NCBI GenBank assembly: GCA_904393855.1
Contig: CAJFNE010000128.1
Coordinates: 1-5,370, forward strand
Direction: 5' to 3'
Length of the DNA: 5,370 nucleotides
DNA from: an uncultured Oscillibacter sp.
GTDB lineage: Bacteria > Bacillota > Clostridia > Oscillospirales > Oscillospiraceae
Every line of letters starts with the position of its first letter. The first letter of the stretch is position 1. The notes below the pieces were generated by a model, which was not told the DNA's origin, searched no databases, and saw nothing but the letters and a program-made list of their open reading frames with translations. Shown here in pieces: positions 1 to 5,370 of the stretch. The translations under genes and the position numbers were made by a program.

Positions 1-680
1 GTCACGCTCTCGCCGATGGAGAGCCGTCCGTCCACGATGGTGCAGAGCACGTCTACGCCGGCCTCCGTGTTACCGGTGGTGTGGCGGTCGTTGAAGTCAT
101 AGGTATAGAGATAGATGCCGCCGGTGGAGACCCGGGCCTTGTTGACGCCGGTGATCCGGCGGACATACTCCGTGCCGTCGGCGCTGGTGTAGCCCAGATC
201 CGCGCTGACCGTCACCTGAGGCCGGCCTAGGATGGCGGTGCCGTCGGCTCGGAAGCCGATGGCGTAGTAGCCGGCGTCACTGCTGCGCAGCTCCCCCTCC
301 GACACCACGATGCCGATGGGCAGGCCGTTGCCGGTGTTGAAGAAGTCGCCGTTGATGCCGGCCACCACCCGGTAGCCCTGGGACTCCAGCTCCCGGGCGG
401 CGGTGGTCACCGTGCTTCGATTGGTCAGCACATCGCCGCTGGTGACGATGGGCGTCACGTCGCTGTTGGGATAGAATGTAATCAAGTTCTCCGTCCGCTG
501 GTCGGAGTAGGCGGTACTCCAGAACACATTGGTGGAGAGCTGCGTGTCATAGTGCAGCAGCGTGTCCTTGCTGGTCAGGTCCTCCCCCAGCGCGTCCGAG
601 GCGCTGGCAGGCAGGGCCAGGGTGCACAGCAGCGCCAGGGCCAGCAGAGCTGACAGGGGTTTGCGAAGCAGTTGTCTCAT
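1..680 (-). CDS. Secreted phosphodiester glycosidase (NAGPA-like) family protein, 3' end outside window
   Basis: This frame is open from an ATG at 680 to the window edge, giving 226 residues with no stop. A Sec signal peptide is clear: basic start (MRQLLRK), hydrophobic core at residues 8-24 and an AxA-type site (ASA, residues 25-27), so cleavage is likely after Ala27. Cys19 is preceded by Leu, so it is not a lipobox. The family signature is GINGDFFN at residues 108-115, followed by a GLPIG turn and a Ser-Glu-Gly strand at 119-130, as in proteins related to the mammalian enzyme that uncovers mannose-6-phosphate (NAGPA, DUF2233). Bacterial members are exported and thought to act on cell-surface or extracellular glycans; the substrate here is unknown. 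The start is supported by GGAGG at 687-691, six bases upstream. The gene has its own promoter and lies behind the thiolase terminator, so it is a separate unit. Such proteins often carry C-terminal wall-binding repeats, but that part is not visible. Confidence 0.85.
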   Translation of the reverse strand, partial: MRQLLRKPLSALLALALLCTLALPASASDALGEDLTSKDTLLHYDTQLSTNVFWSTAYSDQRTENLITFYPNSDVTPIVTSGDVLTNRSTVTTAARELESQGYRVVAGINGDFFNTGNGLPIGIVVSEGELRSSDAGYYAIGFRADGTAILGRPQVTVSADLGYTSADGTEYVRRITGVNKARVSTGGIYLYTYDFNDRHTTGNTEAGVDVLCTIVDGRLSIGESV

Positions 681-732
681 AGGGGGCCTCCATATGTCCG
701 GTTTCCACAGGTTGGTATACATAACGTATTCA

Positions 733-761
733 AGCATACCACACTTCGCCGGGAAAGTAAA
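733..761 (-). promoter_or_regulatory. Sigma-A-type extended -10 promoter for the NAGPA-like gene
   Basis: On the minus strand a -35 hexamer TTTACT (756-761) is followed after exactly 17 bases by TATGCT (733-738). A TGG directly upstream of the latter makes an extended -10. Each hexamer matches four of six consensus bases, and the TG element compensates for that. Transcription would start near 726, giving a leader of about 45 bases before the ATG at 680. The segment 714-780 is much richer in A and T than the flanking coding DNA, as expected of a promoter. Confidence 0.6.
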
Positions 762-844
762 CGGCAAATTCGTAACATTTTATGGGAGATTGCAGGCGGC
801 CGCATCCCGGAGGGCCAGGCAGGGAGCCGGACCGCCGCGGAGCG

Positions 845-880
845 AAAAAATGTGAGGAGCGGTCAGCTCCTCACATTTTT
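845..880 (-). terminator. Intrinsic terminator of the thiolase gene
   Basis: A perfect 15-base inverted repeat lies at 846-860 and 866-880 with a 5-base loop. Read on the minus strand it is a strong stem followed by a run of six T (850-845), starting 31 bases after the thiolase stop. The A/T ends of the stem make it symmetrical, so it could also stop transcription from the other side, but no plus-strand gene faces it. It isolates thiolase from the NAGPA-like gene. Confidence 0.93.
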
Positions 881-910
881 ATGGAATGTTTGCGGGGGAT
901 TCTCAGGCAC

Positions 911-2170
911 TCAGCACTTCTCCACGATGACGGTGGTGGCCATGCCGCCGCCGATGCACAGGGTCGCCAGACCCTTCTTGGCGTCGTCCCGCTTGAGCAT
1001 CTCGTGGATCAGGGTGACCACGATCCGGGCGCCGGAGCAGCCGATGGGGTGACCCAGGGCGATGGCGCCGCCGTTGACGTTGACCTTGCTCAGGTCAAAG
1101 TCCAGCTCCCGGGCGATGGCCACGCACTGGGCGGCGAACGCCTCGTTGGCCTCCACCAGGTCGATGTCCTTCATGGTCAGGCCGATCTTATCCAGAGCCT
1201 GCCGGCAGGCGGGCACGGGGCCCACGCCCATGATCTTGGGATCCACGCCGCCCTGGCCCCAGCTGATTAGCTTCACCATGGGCTTGAGGCCGTACTTCTC
1301 CACAGCCTCGCCGGAGGCCAGAATCAGCGCGGCGGCGCCGTCGTTCAGGCCGGAGGCGTTGGCGGCGGTGACCCGCTGCACGTGCTTGCGGGCGTCGGCC
1401 TCATGGATCTTGGTGGGCTCAAAGGTGTGGACAATGGCGTCCTCAGTGCCCTCGGGACCCACGGGGAAAGCGCCCCGCAGCTTGGCGATGCTCTCCTTGG
1501 TGGTGCCGGGCTTGGGATACTCGTCCACCTTGAACTCCACGGTCTCTTTCTTGACCTTCACGGGCACGGGAACGATCTCGTCGGCGAAGCGGCCGGACTC
1601 AATGGCGGCCACGGCCTTCTGCTGAGAGGAGGCGGCGAACTCGTCCATCTCCTCCCGGGTGACGCCCCACACGTCGCACACGTTCTCGGCGGTGGTGCCC
1701 ATGTGATAGTTGTTATAGGCGTCCCACAGGCCGTCCTTGATCATGGTGTCCACGACCTTCTTGTCGCTCATCCGGGCGCCCCAGCGCATGTCGGGCAGCG
1801 CAAAGGGGGACTGGGACATGCTCTCGGTGCCGCCGCAGAGGACGATCTCCGCGTCGCCGGTCAGGATGGAGCGGGCACCCTCGATCAGGGTCTTCATACC
1901 GGAGCCGCAGACCATGTTCACGGTGTAGGCGGGCACTTTGTAGGGCACGCCGGCGCCGACGGCCACCTGACGGGCCACGTTCTGACCCAGGCCGGCGGAG
2001 AGCACGTTGCCGAACATGACCTCGTCGATATTCTCGGGGTTCACGCCGGAGCGCTTCAGGACCTCTTTGACAACGATGGTGCCCATTTCAACGGCGGAAG
2101 TGTTCTTCAGCGCGCCGCCGAAAGAACCAATGGCGGTTCTGCAGCAGTTGACGATATAAAGATCTTTCAT
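911..2170 (-). CDS. thlA: Acetyl-CoA C-acetyltransferase (thiolase II)
   Basis: This enzyme condenses two acetyl-CoA to acetoacetyl-CoA plus CoA, in the cytoplasm, the entry step to butyrate formation in Clostridia; the reverse reaction is thiolysis. The protein has 419 residues and starts MKDLYIVNCCRTAIGSFGG. The nucleophile is Cys88 in NMVCGSG. Other active-site motifs are ANEAFAAQ at 341-348, NGGAIALGHPIG at 366-377 with His374, and LCIGGG at 404-409 with Cys405. The CoA-binding NASG is at 271-274. Sequence and motif spacing resemble clostridial ThlA closely, except for about 26 extra residues at roughly 236-262, just before that NASG motif, which explains the length over the usual 390-395. 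The start is supported by GGAGG at 2180-2184, nine bases upstream. It is flanked by its own promoter and terminator, so it is probably monocistronic, and a Rex site lies upstream. The general function is secure; the symbol thlA rather than atoB is a choice by clostridial convention. Confidence 0.96.
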   Translation of the reverse strand: MKDLYIVNCCRTAIGSFGGALKNTSAVEMGTIVVKEVLKRSGVNPENIDEVMFGNVLSAGLGQNVARQVAVGAGVPYKVPAYTVNMVCGSGMKTLIEGARSILTGDAEIVLCGGTESMSQSPFALPDMRWGARMSDKKVVDTMIKDGLWDAYNNYHMGTTAENVCDVWGVTREEMDEFAASSQQKAVAAIESGRFADEIVPVPVKVKKETVEFKVDEYPKPGTTKESIAKLRGAFPVGPEGTEDAIVHTFEPTKIHEADARKHVQRVTAANASGLNDGAAALILASGEAVEKYGLKPMVKLISWGQGGVDPKIMGVGPVPACRQALDKIGLTMKDIDLVEANEAFAAQCVAIARELDFDLSKVNVNGGAIALGHPIGCSGARIVVTLIHEMLKRDDAKKGLATLCIGGGMATTVIVEKC

Positions 2171-2202
2171 AACATTCGGCCTCCAATTTCATTTTGATGT
2201 TG

Positions 2203-2272
2203 CGGGCGGCAGGGCCGTCCCGATGCGAGGAATGCTGGTCTGCCGGTTCTGCCGTCCCCGACAGACAGGGAC
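2203..2272 (-). promoter_or_regulatory. Structured 5' leader of the thiolase mRNA (two GC-rich hairpins)
   Basis: From the promoter at 2298-2326 the thiolase mRNA should begin near 2291, leaving about 120 untranslated bases. Two hairpins can be drawn. The first spans 2254-2272: a 7-bp stem (GTCCCTG with CGGGGAC, one G-U pair) and a 5-base loop. The second spans 2203-2222: CGGG and CGG paired with CCG and CCCG around one bulged A, loop CCCTG. A direct repeat CGGCAGA occurs twice between them. No T-run follows the second hairpin, so it is not a terminator, and I recognise no known riboswitch. GC-rich DNA gives such stems by chance, so a regulatory role is only a possibility. Confidence 0.3.
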
Positions 2273-2297
2273 TAGGGGCTTGAAACCTTACAGCCCG

Positions 2298-2326
2298 ATT
2301 ATAGTGGATTTTCCCGGCCCCGTCAA
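2298..2326 (-). promoter_or_regulatory. Strong sigma-A promoter of the thiolase gene
   Basis: On the minus strand TTGACG (2321-2326, five of six consensus bases) is followed after 17 bases by a perfect TATAAT (2298-2303). The expected start site is near 2291. It sits alone in the gap upstream of the thiolase gene and is the best promoter in the window, fitting high expression of a central metabolic enzyme. Confidence 0.88.
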
Positions 2327-2352
2327 TGAAAATCTAAAGGTTCACATACTTT

Positions 2353-2370
2353 TTGTTAAATGTTTGACAA
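2353..2370 (-). promoter_or_regulatory. Putative Rex (NADH/NAD+ redox repressor) operator
   Basis: The minus strand reads TTGTCAAACATTTAACAA. The clostridial Rex consensus is TTGTTAA, four free bases, TTAACAA; this site matches 13 of the 14 fixed positions (C for T at the fifth base). Rex senses the NADH/NAD+ ratio and in Clostridia controls fermentation genes, including thiolase and the crotonyl-CoA to butyryl-CoA operon. Here the site lies upstream of a thiolase gene, which supports the call. Its centre is near -70 relative to the predicted start, 26 bases upstream of the -35 box, rather than overlapping the promoter as repressor sites usually do. Confidence 0.72.
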
Positions 2371-2384
2371 ATGGACGGGCTGTT

Positions 2385-2412
2385 TTTGTGATATTGACGA
2401 AAATTTCACAAA
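2385..2412. repeat. Inverted repeat TTTGTGA / TCACAAA just after the lipoprotein gene
   Basis: A perfect 7-base inverted repeat (2385-2391 and 2406-2412) is separated by 14 bases and begins 9 bases beyond the lipoprotein stop codon. On the minus strand it forms a weak A/T-rich stem followed by an A-run, so it is a poor intrinsic terminator. The half-sites resemble TGTGA-type operator arms, but the spacing is too wide for Rex or Crp. Function unknown. Confidence 0.3.
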
Positions 2413-2421
2413 GAAGACTGC

Positions 2422-3411
2422 TCACGCCGCCGCCCCCTGCTGCCGGGCCTGCCGGAGCGCGTCGTAAAACGCGGCGGTGTCCAGGGTCTCATAGGCCGGC
2501 GTGACAGTGACGGCGGCGCTCTGAGCGGCGGTCTCCAGCTGGTGGTCGAAGCAGTCATCCAGCAGGGCGGCGGTGTCCAGGGGCAGCCGCCGGAGGATGG
2601 AGAACCCCTCCTCCGACTCCAGGATGCCGGAGATCTGCCCCTCCTCCAGGGCCTCCGCCGCCTCCCACAGGGTCTCGTCCAGGCTGACGTCCCCGGGCAG
2701 CAGGGTCCGGGGGCCGGCGGTGTCGCCGCCGGCGGCCGCCAATTCCGAGAAAGTGGCCGCCTGATCCGTCGCGCTGTTGAGCTGGGAGAACAGCGCCGCC
2801 GCGCTCTGCCGGGCGCTCTCCCGGTCCTCGCCGGCGGGTACCAGGATGCGGTTCAGGGTGATGGCCCCCAGCTCCCGGCCGTAGGCCGCCAGGTCCTCCT
2901 CCGTGGGGGCCAGGGCGCTGTCTGCCGTGTGGGCGAGCTCATAGAGCGCTGCGTACAGCCGCCCCACCTCCGCCAGCTCCGCCGTCTGTTCCGCAGACAG
3001 CCCCAGCTCCGGCAGGACGGATGCCCCCGCGCCGTCCGAACTCTCCGCCGGCGTGATGTCGTAGGTCTCCGCCCAGTTCTCCACGGTGGCGTACAGGGCT
3101 GTGTCCGCCAGGGCCTGCTCCTTGGCGCTGTCCGCCAGGGTACTGCCGCCGGAGAGGGCCGCGTCCCAGTCCAGGGACAGCTCCGCCGCCTCGTACCGCT
3201 CCGCGATCTGGTCGCAGGTATACGCCAGCCAGTAGAGGTACCGCCAGGCGGGGATTTCCCGGCCGTCGATGGTCAGCAGCACGGAGGTCTCCTCCAGGCC
3301 CGACGCGGTCTCCAAAAGCGACGGCTGGCCCTCACCGTCCCCGTCCCCGCCGCCGCAGGCGGTGAGGCACAGGCACAGCGAAAGAGCCAGCGCGATGGTG
3401 TGTCTTTTCAT
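2422..3411 (-). CDS. Lipoprotein with SurA/PrsA-like layout and degenerate parvulin domain
   Basis: This 329-residue protein is probably a membrane-anchored, extracytoplasmic folding factor. It begins with a lipoprotein signal peptide whose lipobox is LTAC, with Cys19 as the lipidated residue, then a Gly/Asp/Glu-rich linker (20-30). Residues 43-165 are helical and Ala/Glu-rich, like the N-terminal chaperone region of SurA-type proteins. Residues 182-277 follow the parvulin (PpiC) pattern: strand LNRILVP, helix, FSELAA, Gly-rich turn, LPGDVSLDETLWEAAEAL, then EEGQISGILESEEGFSILRR. Both family histidines are missing: the usual HIL is RIL (Arg188) and the usual GYHI is GFSI (Ser271). Chaperone or scaffold work is therefore more likely than prolyl isomerisation. 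The start is fixed by the signal peptide and GGAGGAG at 3419-3425, seven bases upstream. It lies 67 bases after mfd in the same direction, an arrangement I recall as common in Clostridia. No convincing terminator follows it. Confidence 0.82.
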   Translation of the reverse strand: MKRHTIALALSLCLCLTACGGGDGDGEGQPSLLETASGLEETSVLLTIDGREIPAWRYLYWLAYTCDQIAERYEAAELSLDWDAALSGGSTLADSAKEQALADTALYATVENWAETYDITPAESSDGAGASVLPELGLSAEQTAELAEVGRLYAALYELAHTADSALAPTEEDLAAYGRELGAITLNRILVPAGEDRESARQSAAALFSQLNSATDQAATFSELAAAGGDTAGPRTLLPGDVSLDETLWEAAEALEEGQISGILESEEGFSILRRLPLDTAALLDDCFDHQLETAAQSAAVTVTPAYETLDTAAFYDALRQARQQGAAA

Positions 3412-3414
3412 GGT

Positions 3415-3466
3415 CCCACTCCTCCCCCAGGTTGTCCCTCCATGTATATGCGGGGGCGGGAGTGGG
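3415..3466 (-). promoter_or_regulatory. GC-rich hairpin covering the lipoprotein gene's ribosome binding site
   Basis: In the mfd-lipoprotein gap, 3415-3428 and 3452-3466 form an inverted repeat: 8 bp of CCCACTCC with GGAGTGGG plus 5 bp of CCCCC with GGGGG, separated by a small internal mismatch, with a 23-base loop. In the minus-strand mRNA the 3' arm contains the Shine-Dalgarno GGAGGAG (3419-3425). The paired state would block initiation at 3411. The 5' arm starts 12 bases after the mfd stop, so a ribosome terminating on mfd could disturb it, which would couple the two genes. There is no T-run, so it is not an intrinsic terminator. The pairing is visible in the sequence; the control role is inferred. 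Confidence 0.4.
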
Positions 3467-3478
3467 TATGACGGGGAA

Positions 3479-5370
3479 TCAGGAAGCGGGTGGGGACGGC
3501 TCCAGGGCCAGGCGCAGGTCCTCCACCAGGGCCCGGGCGGCCTCCAGCACGTCGGCGCCGGGGGCCAGCTTCAGGATCAGCGCCGGCACCTCTCCGGCGG
3601 CAATGGTCAGGCGGCCCTTGTACTTGCGCAGGCCGCACACGGCCACCAGGGCCTCCGGATGGAAGATCCCCAGGGTGAGCTTCAGCACGTCCTTCTTCTG
3701 GGAGATGTCGGAGACCCCGGCCTTGGCGGCAGCCGCCCGCAGCAGGGCCACATCCAGCAGGGCCAGCACGGATTTCGGCGCGTCGCCGTAGCGGTCCAGC
3801 ATCTCGTCCAGGAGATCGGAGGCGTCCTCGTCGGTGCGGATGGCGGCGATCCGCCGGTACAGGTCCATCCGCTGCTCCGCCGAGGGTACATAGCGGTCGG
3901 GAATGTGGGCGTTCACCGTCAGGTCGGCGGAGCACTCCGCCTCGATCTGCTTCTCCTGGCCGGTCTCCTCCAGCACCGCTTCCTCCAGCAGCTTCAGGTA
4001 CAGATCGTAGCCCACGGTCATGAGGTAGCCGGACTGCTCCGGCCCCAGCAGGTTGCCGGCGCCCCGGATCTCCAGGTCCCGCATGGCCACCTTGAAGCCG
4101 GAGCCGAACTCCACGTACTCCCGGATGGCCGCCAGCCGCTTGGCGGCGTTCTCCTGGAGGACCTTGCCCCGGCGGTAGGTGAGATAGGCGTAAGCCCGGC
4201 GGGCGCTGCGGCCGATGCGGCCCCGGATCTGGTGGAGTTGTGCCAGTCCCAGCCGGTCCGCGTCCTCAATGATCAGGGTGTTCACGTTGGGGATATCGAT
4301 GCCGGTTTCGATGATGGTGGTGCACACCAGGATGTCGGCCTCCCCGTCCACCATGGCCTGCATGACGGCGGAGAGCTCCTTCTCCCCCATTTTGCCGTGG
4401 CCGGTCACCACCCGGACCTCCGGGCCCAGCAGCTTCTGGATGCGGGCGGCGGTGAGATCGATGCTCTCCACCCGGTTGTGGAGGTAGTAGACCTGCCCGC
4501 CCCGGGCCAGCTCCCGGCGCATGGCGTCCTCCAGGATGGCCCAGTCGTGCTCCAGCACGTAGGTCTGCACCGGCTGGCGGTCGGCGGGGGGCTCCTCAAT
4601 GGTGCTCATGTCCCGCAGGCCCGAGAGGGCCATGTTCAGTGTCCGGGGGATCGGGGTGGCGGACAATGTCAGCACGTCCACCTGGCGGCTCATCTCCTTG
4701 AGCCGCTCCTTGTGGGTGACGCCGAAGCGCTGCTCCTCGTCGATGATCAAAAGCCCCAGGTCCTTGAATTCCACGTTCTTCTGCAGCAGCTTGTGGGTGC
4801 CGATCAAAAGATCCACGGCGCCGGTGCGGGCGGCCTCCAGAATCCGTTTCTGCTCCTTGGGGGAGGTGAACCGGGAGAGGACCTCGATCTTCACCGGGAA
4901 GTCCTGGAACCGCCCGCAGGCGGTGGCGTAGTGCTGCTGGGCCAGCACGGTGGTGGGCACCAGGATGGCGGCCTGCTTGCCGTCCAGCACGCATTTCATG
5001 ACGGCCCGCAGGGCCACCTCCGTCTTGCCGTAGCCCACGTCGCCGCACAGCAGCCGATCCATGGGCCGGGGCTTCTCCATGTCCGCCTTGATCTCCGCGA
5101 TGGCCCGCAGCTGGTCGTCTGTCTCCGCGTAGGGGAAGGACTCCTCGAACTCCCGCTGCCAGGGGGAGTCCGGGGAGAAGGCGAAGCCGGGGCGGCGCTG
5201 CCGCTCCGCGTACAGCTGGGTGAGTCCCTTGGCCAGATCGCGGGCCGCCTTCTTGGCCCGGCTCTTCTGCTTGGCCCACTCAGTGCCGCCCAGCTTGTTG
5301 AGCTTCGTCCGCTCCTGCTCCTCCCCGCCGCCGATGTACTTGCTGACCAGGTCCAGCTGGGTGACGGGGA
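3479..5370 (-). CDS. mfd: Transcription-repair coupling factor Mfd, C-terminal part
   Basis: Mfd recognises RNA polymerase stalled at DNA damage, pushes it off by ATP-driven translocation and recruits the UvrA repair system. The frame stays open to the right edge, so the gene continues beyond the window; 629 complete codons are visible of about 1150 usual. The ATG at 5080 is internal. The fragment opens with the end of the RNA polymerase interaction domain (residues 1-40, with KLNKLGGTEW). The two RecA-like translocase lobes follow: Walker A GDVGYGKT near 109-116, DEEQ at 210-213, LSATPIPRT at 235-243, CTTIIETGIDIPNVNTL near 349-365 and motif VI QIRGRIGRS at 380-388. The TRG motif ends in RDLEIRGAGNLLG near 430-442. 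The C-terminal TRCF (D7) domain runs from about 475 with HIPDRYVPSAEQRMDLYRRI near 488-507. All key motifs are intact and I see no frameshift. The stop is TGA at 3479-3481; the lipoprotein gene follows 67 bases on. Confidence 0.97.
   Translation of the reverse strand, partial: PVTQLDLVSKYIGGGEEQERTKLNKLGGTEWAKQKSRAKKAARDLAKGLTQLYAERQRRPGFAFSPDSPWQREFEESFPYAETDDQLRAIAEIKADMEKPRPMDRLLCGDVGYGKTEVALRAVMKCVLDGKQAAILVPTTVLAQQHYATACGRFQDFPVKIEVLSRFTSPKEQKRILEAARTGAVDLLIGTHKLLQKNVEFKDLGLLIIDEEQRFGVTHKERLKEMSRQVDVLTLSATPIPRTLNMALSGLRDMSTIEEPPADRQPVQTYVLEHDWAILEDAMRRELARGGQVYYLHNRVESIDLTAARIQKLLGPEVRVVTGHGKMGEKELSAVMQAMVDGEADILVCTTIIETGIDIPNVNTLIIEDADRLGLAQLHQIRGRIGRSARRAYAYLTYRRGKVLQENAAKRLAAIREYVEFGSGFKVAMRDLEIRGAGNLLGPEQSGYLMTVGYDLYLKLLEEAVLEETGQEKQIEAECSADLTVNAHIPDRYVPSAEQRMDLYRRIAAIRTDEDASDLLDEMLDRYGDAPKSVLALLDVALLRAAAAKAGVSDISQKKDVLKLTLGIFHPEALVAVCGLRKYKGRLTIAAGEVPALILKLAPGADVLEAARALVEDLRLALEPSPPAS

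Noticed and set aside
782..845. Possible small RNA or gene between the terminator and the NAGPA-like promoter.
   Set aside because: This stretch is GC-rich with no convincing frame, promoter or stable conserved-looking fold; I see nothing supportable in it.
562..1270. Three overlapping plus-strand frames of 97-162 codons around the terminator and the thiolase 3' end.
   Set aside because: They cross the terminator and the promoter region and run antisense to two real genes. Their products look like random translations and have no supporting start signals.
1382..2197. 271-codon open frame on the plus strand opposite thiolase.
   Set aside because: Its His/Gly/Ala/Val-rich, low-complexity composition is typical of antisense frames in GC-rich DNA. 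It lacks a ribosome binding site and lies wholly over a well-conserved enzyme gene.
2336..2347. Second Rex-like half-site (TGTGAA with TTTTCA) between the operator and the thiolase -35 box.
   Set aside because: The arms are imperfect and eight bases apart instead of four, so it does not fit the Rex pattern.
2364..2392. Plus-strand promoter: perfect TTGACA (2364-2369), 17 bases, TGTGAT (2387-2392).
   Set aside because: The TTGACA lies inside the Rex dyad and follows from its sequence. The -10 is poor and nothing on the plus strand downstream looks like a gene; the product would only be antisense to the lipoprotein gene.
2542..3471. 309-codon open frame on the plus strand opposite the lipoprotein gene.
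   Set aside because: Gln/Gly/Arg-rich shadow of the real gene, with no recognisable domain. The minus-strand frame has a signal peptide, lipobox and parvulin pattern.
3479..5080. Treating ATG 5080 as the start of a short Mfd or RecG-like helicase.
   Set aside because: The same frame continues upstream without a stop to the window edge and encodes conserved Mfd sequence (KLNKLGGTEW, FAFSPDSPWQREFEESFPY), so that ATG is internal.
4596..5279. 227-codon minus-strand frame overlapping mfd in another phase.
   Set aside because: Rich in Gly, Ala, Arg and Pro, with no motif; it is an alternative phase of the conserved mfd coding sequence.

Overview
The composition (GC-rich, about 60 to 65%), the Shine-Dalgarno sites of GGAGG type, the AT-rich sigma-A-like promoters and the gene content all suggest a high-GC member of the Clostridia. 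An Oscillospiraceae-type gut anaerobe (Flavonifractor, Lawsonibacter, Intestinimonas or Oscillibacter relatives) is the best guess. This placement is inferred from family resemblance; no search was run.

All four genes lie on the minus strand, so they read from the right end of the window to the left. From 5370 down to 3479 is the C-terminal half of mfd, the transcription-repair coupling factor; its N-terminus lies outside the window. After a 67-base gap comes a lipoprotein with a SurA/PrsA-like layout and a degenerate parvulin domain (3411 to 2422), probably co-transcribed with mfd. The gap can fold into a GC-rich hairpin that covers the lipoprotein gene's ribosome binding site.

A 251-base intergenic region (2171-2421) follows. 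It carries a near-consensus clostridial Rex operator, a very good sigma-A promoter (TTGACG, 17 bases, TATAAT) and a leader of about 120 bases with two GC-rich hairpins. These precede an acetyl-CoA acetyltransferase (thiolase) gene at 2170 to 911. A strong intrinsic terminator at 845-880 ends that transcript, so thiolase appears to be a single-gene unit. The Rex site suggests control by the NADH/NAD+ ratio, as for the butyrate/butanol pathway in other Clostridia.

The last unit starts from its own extended -10 promoter (733-761). It encodes a secreted protein of the phosphodiester glycosidase (NAGPA-like) family, cut off by the left window edge after 226 residues.

The window is mostly conserved housekeeping and central-metabolism DNA. 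I see no mobile element, CRISPR array, tRNA, rRNA or defence system. The points most worth a second look are the Rex operator and its position well upstream of the promoter, an in-frame insertion of about 26 residues in the thiolase next to its CoA-binding motif, the loss of both parvulin histidines in the foldase-like lipoprotein, and the hairpin over that gene's ribosome binding site.
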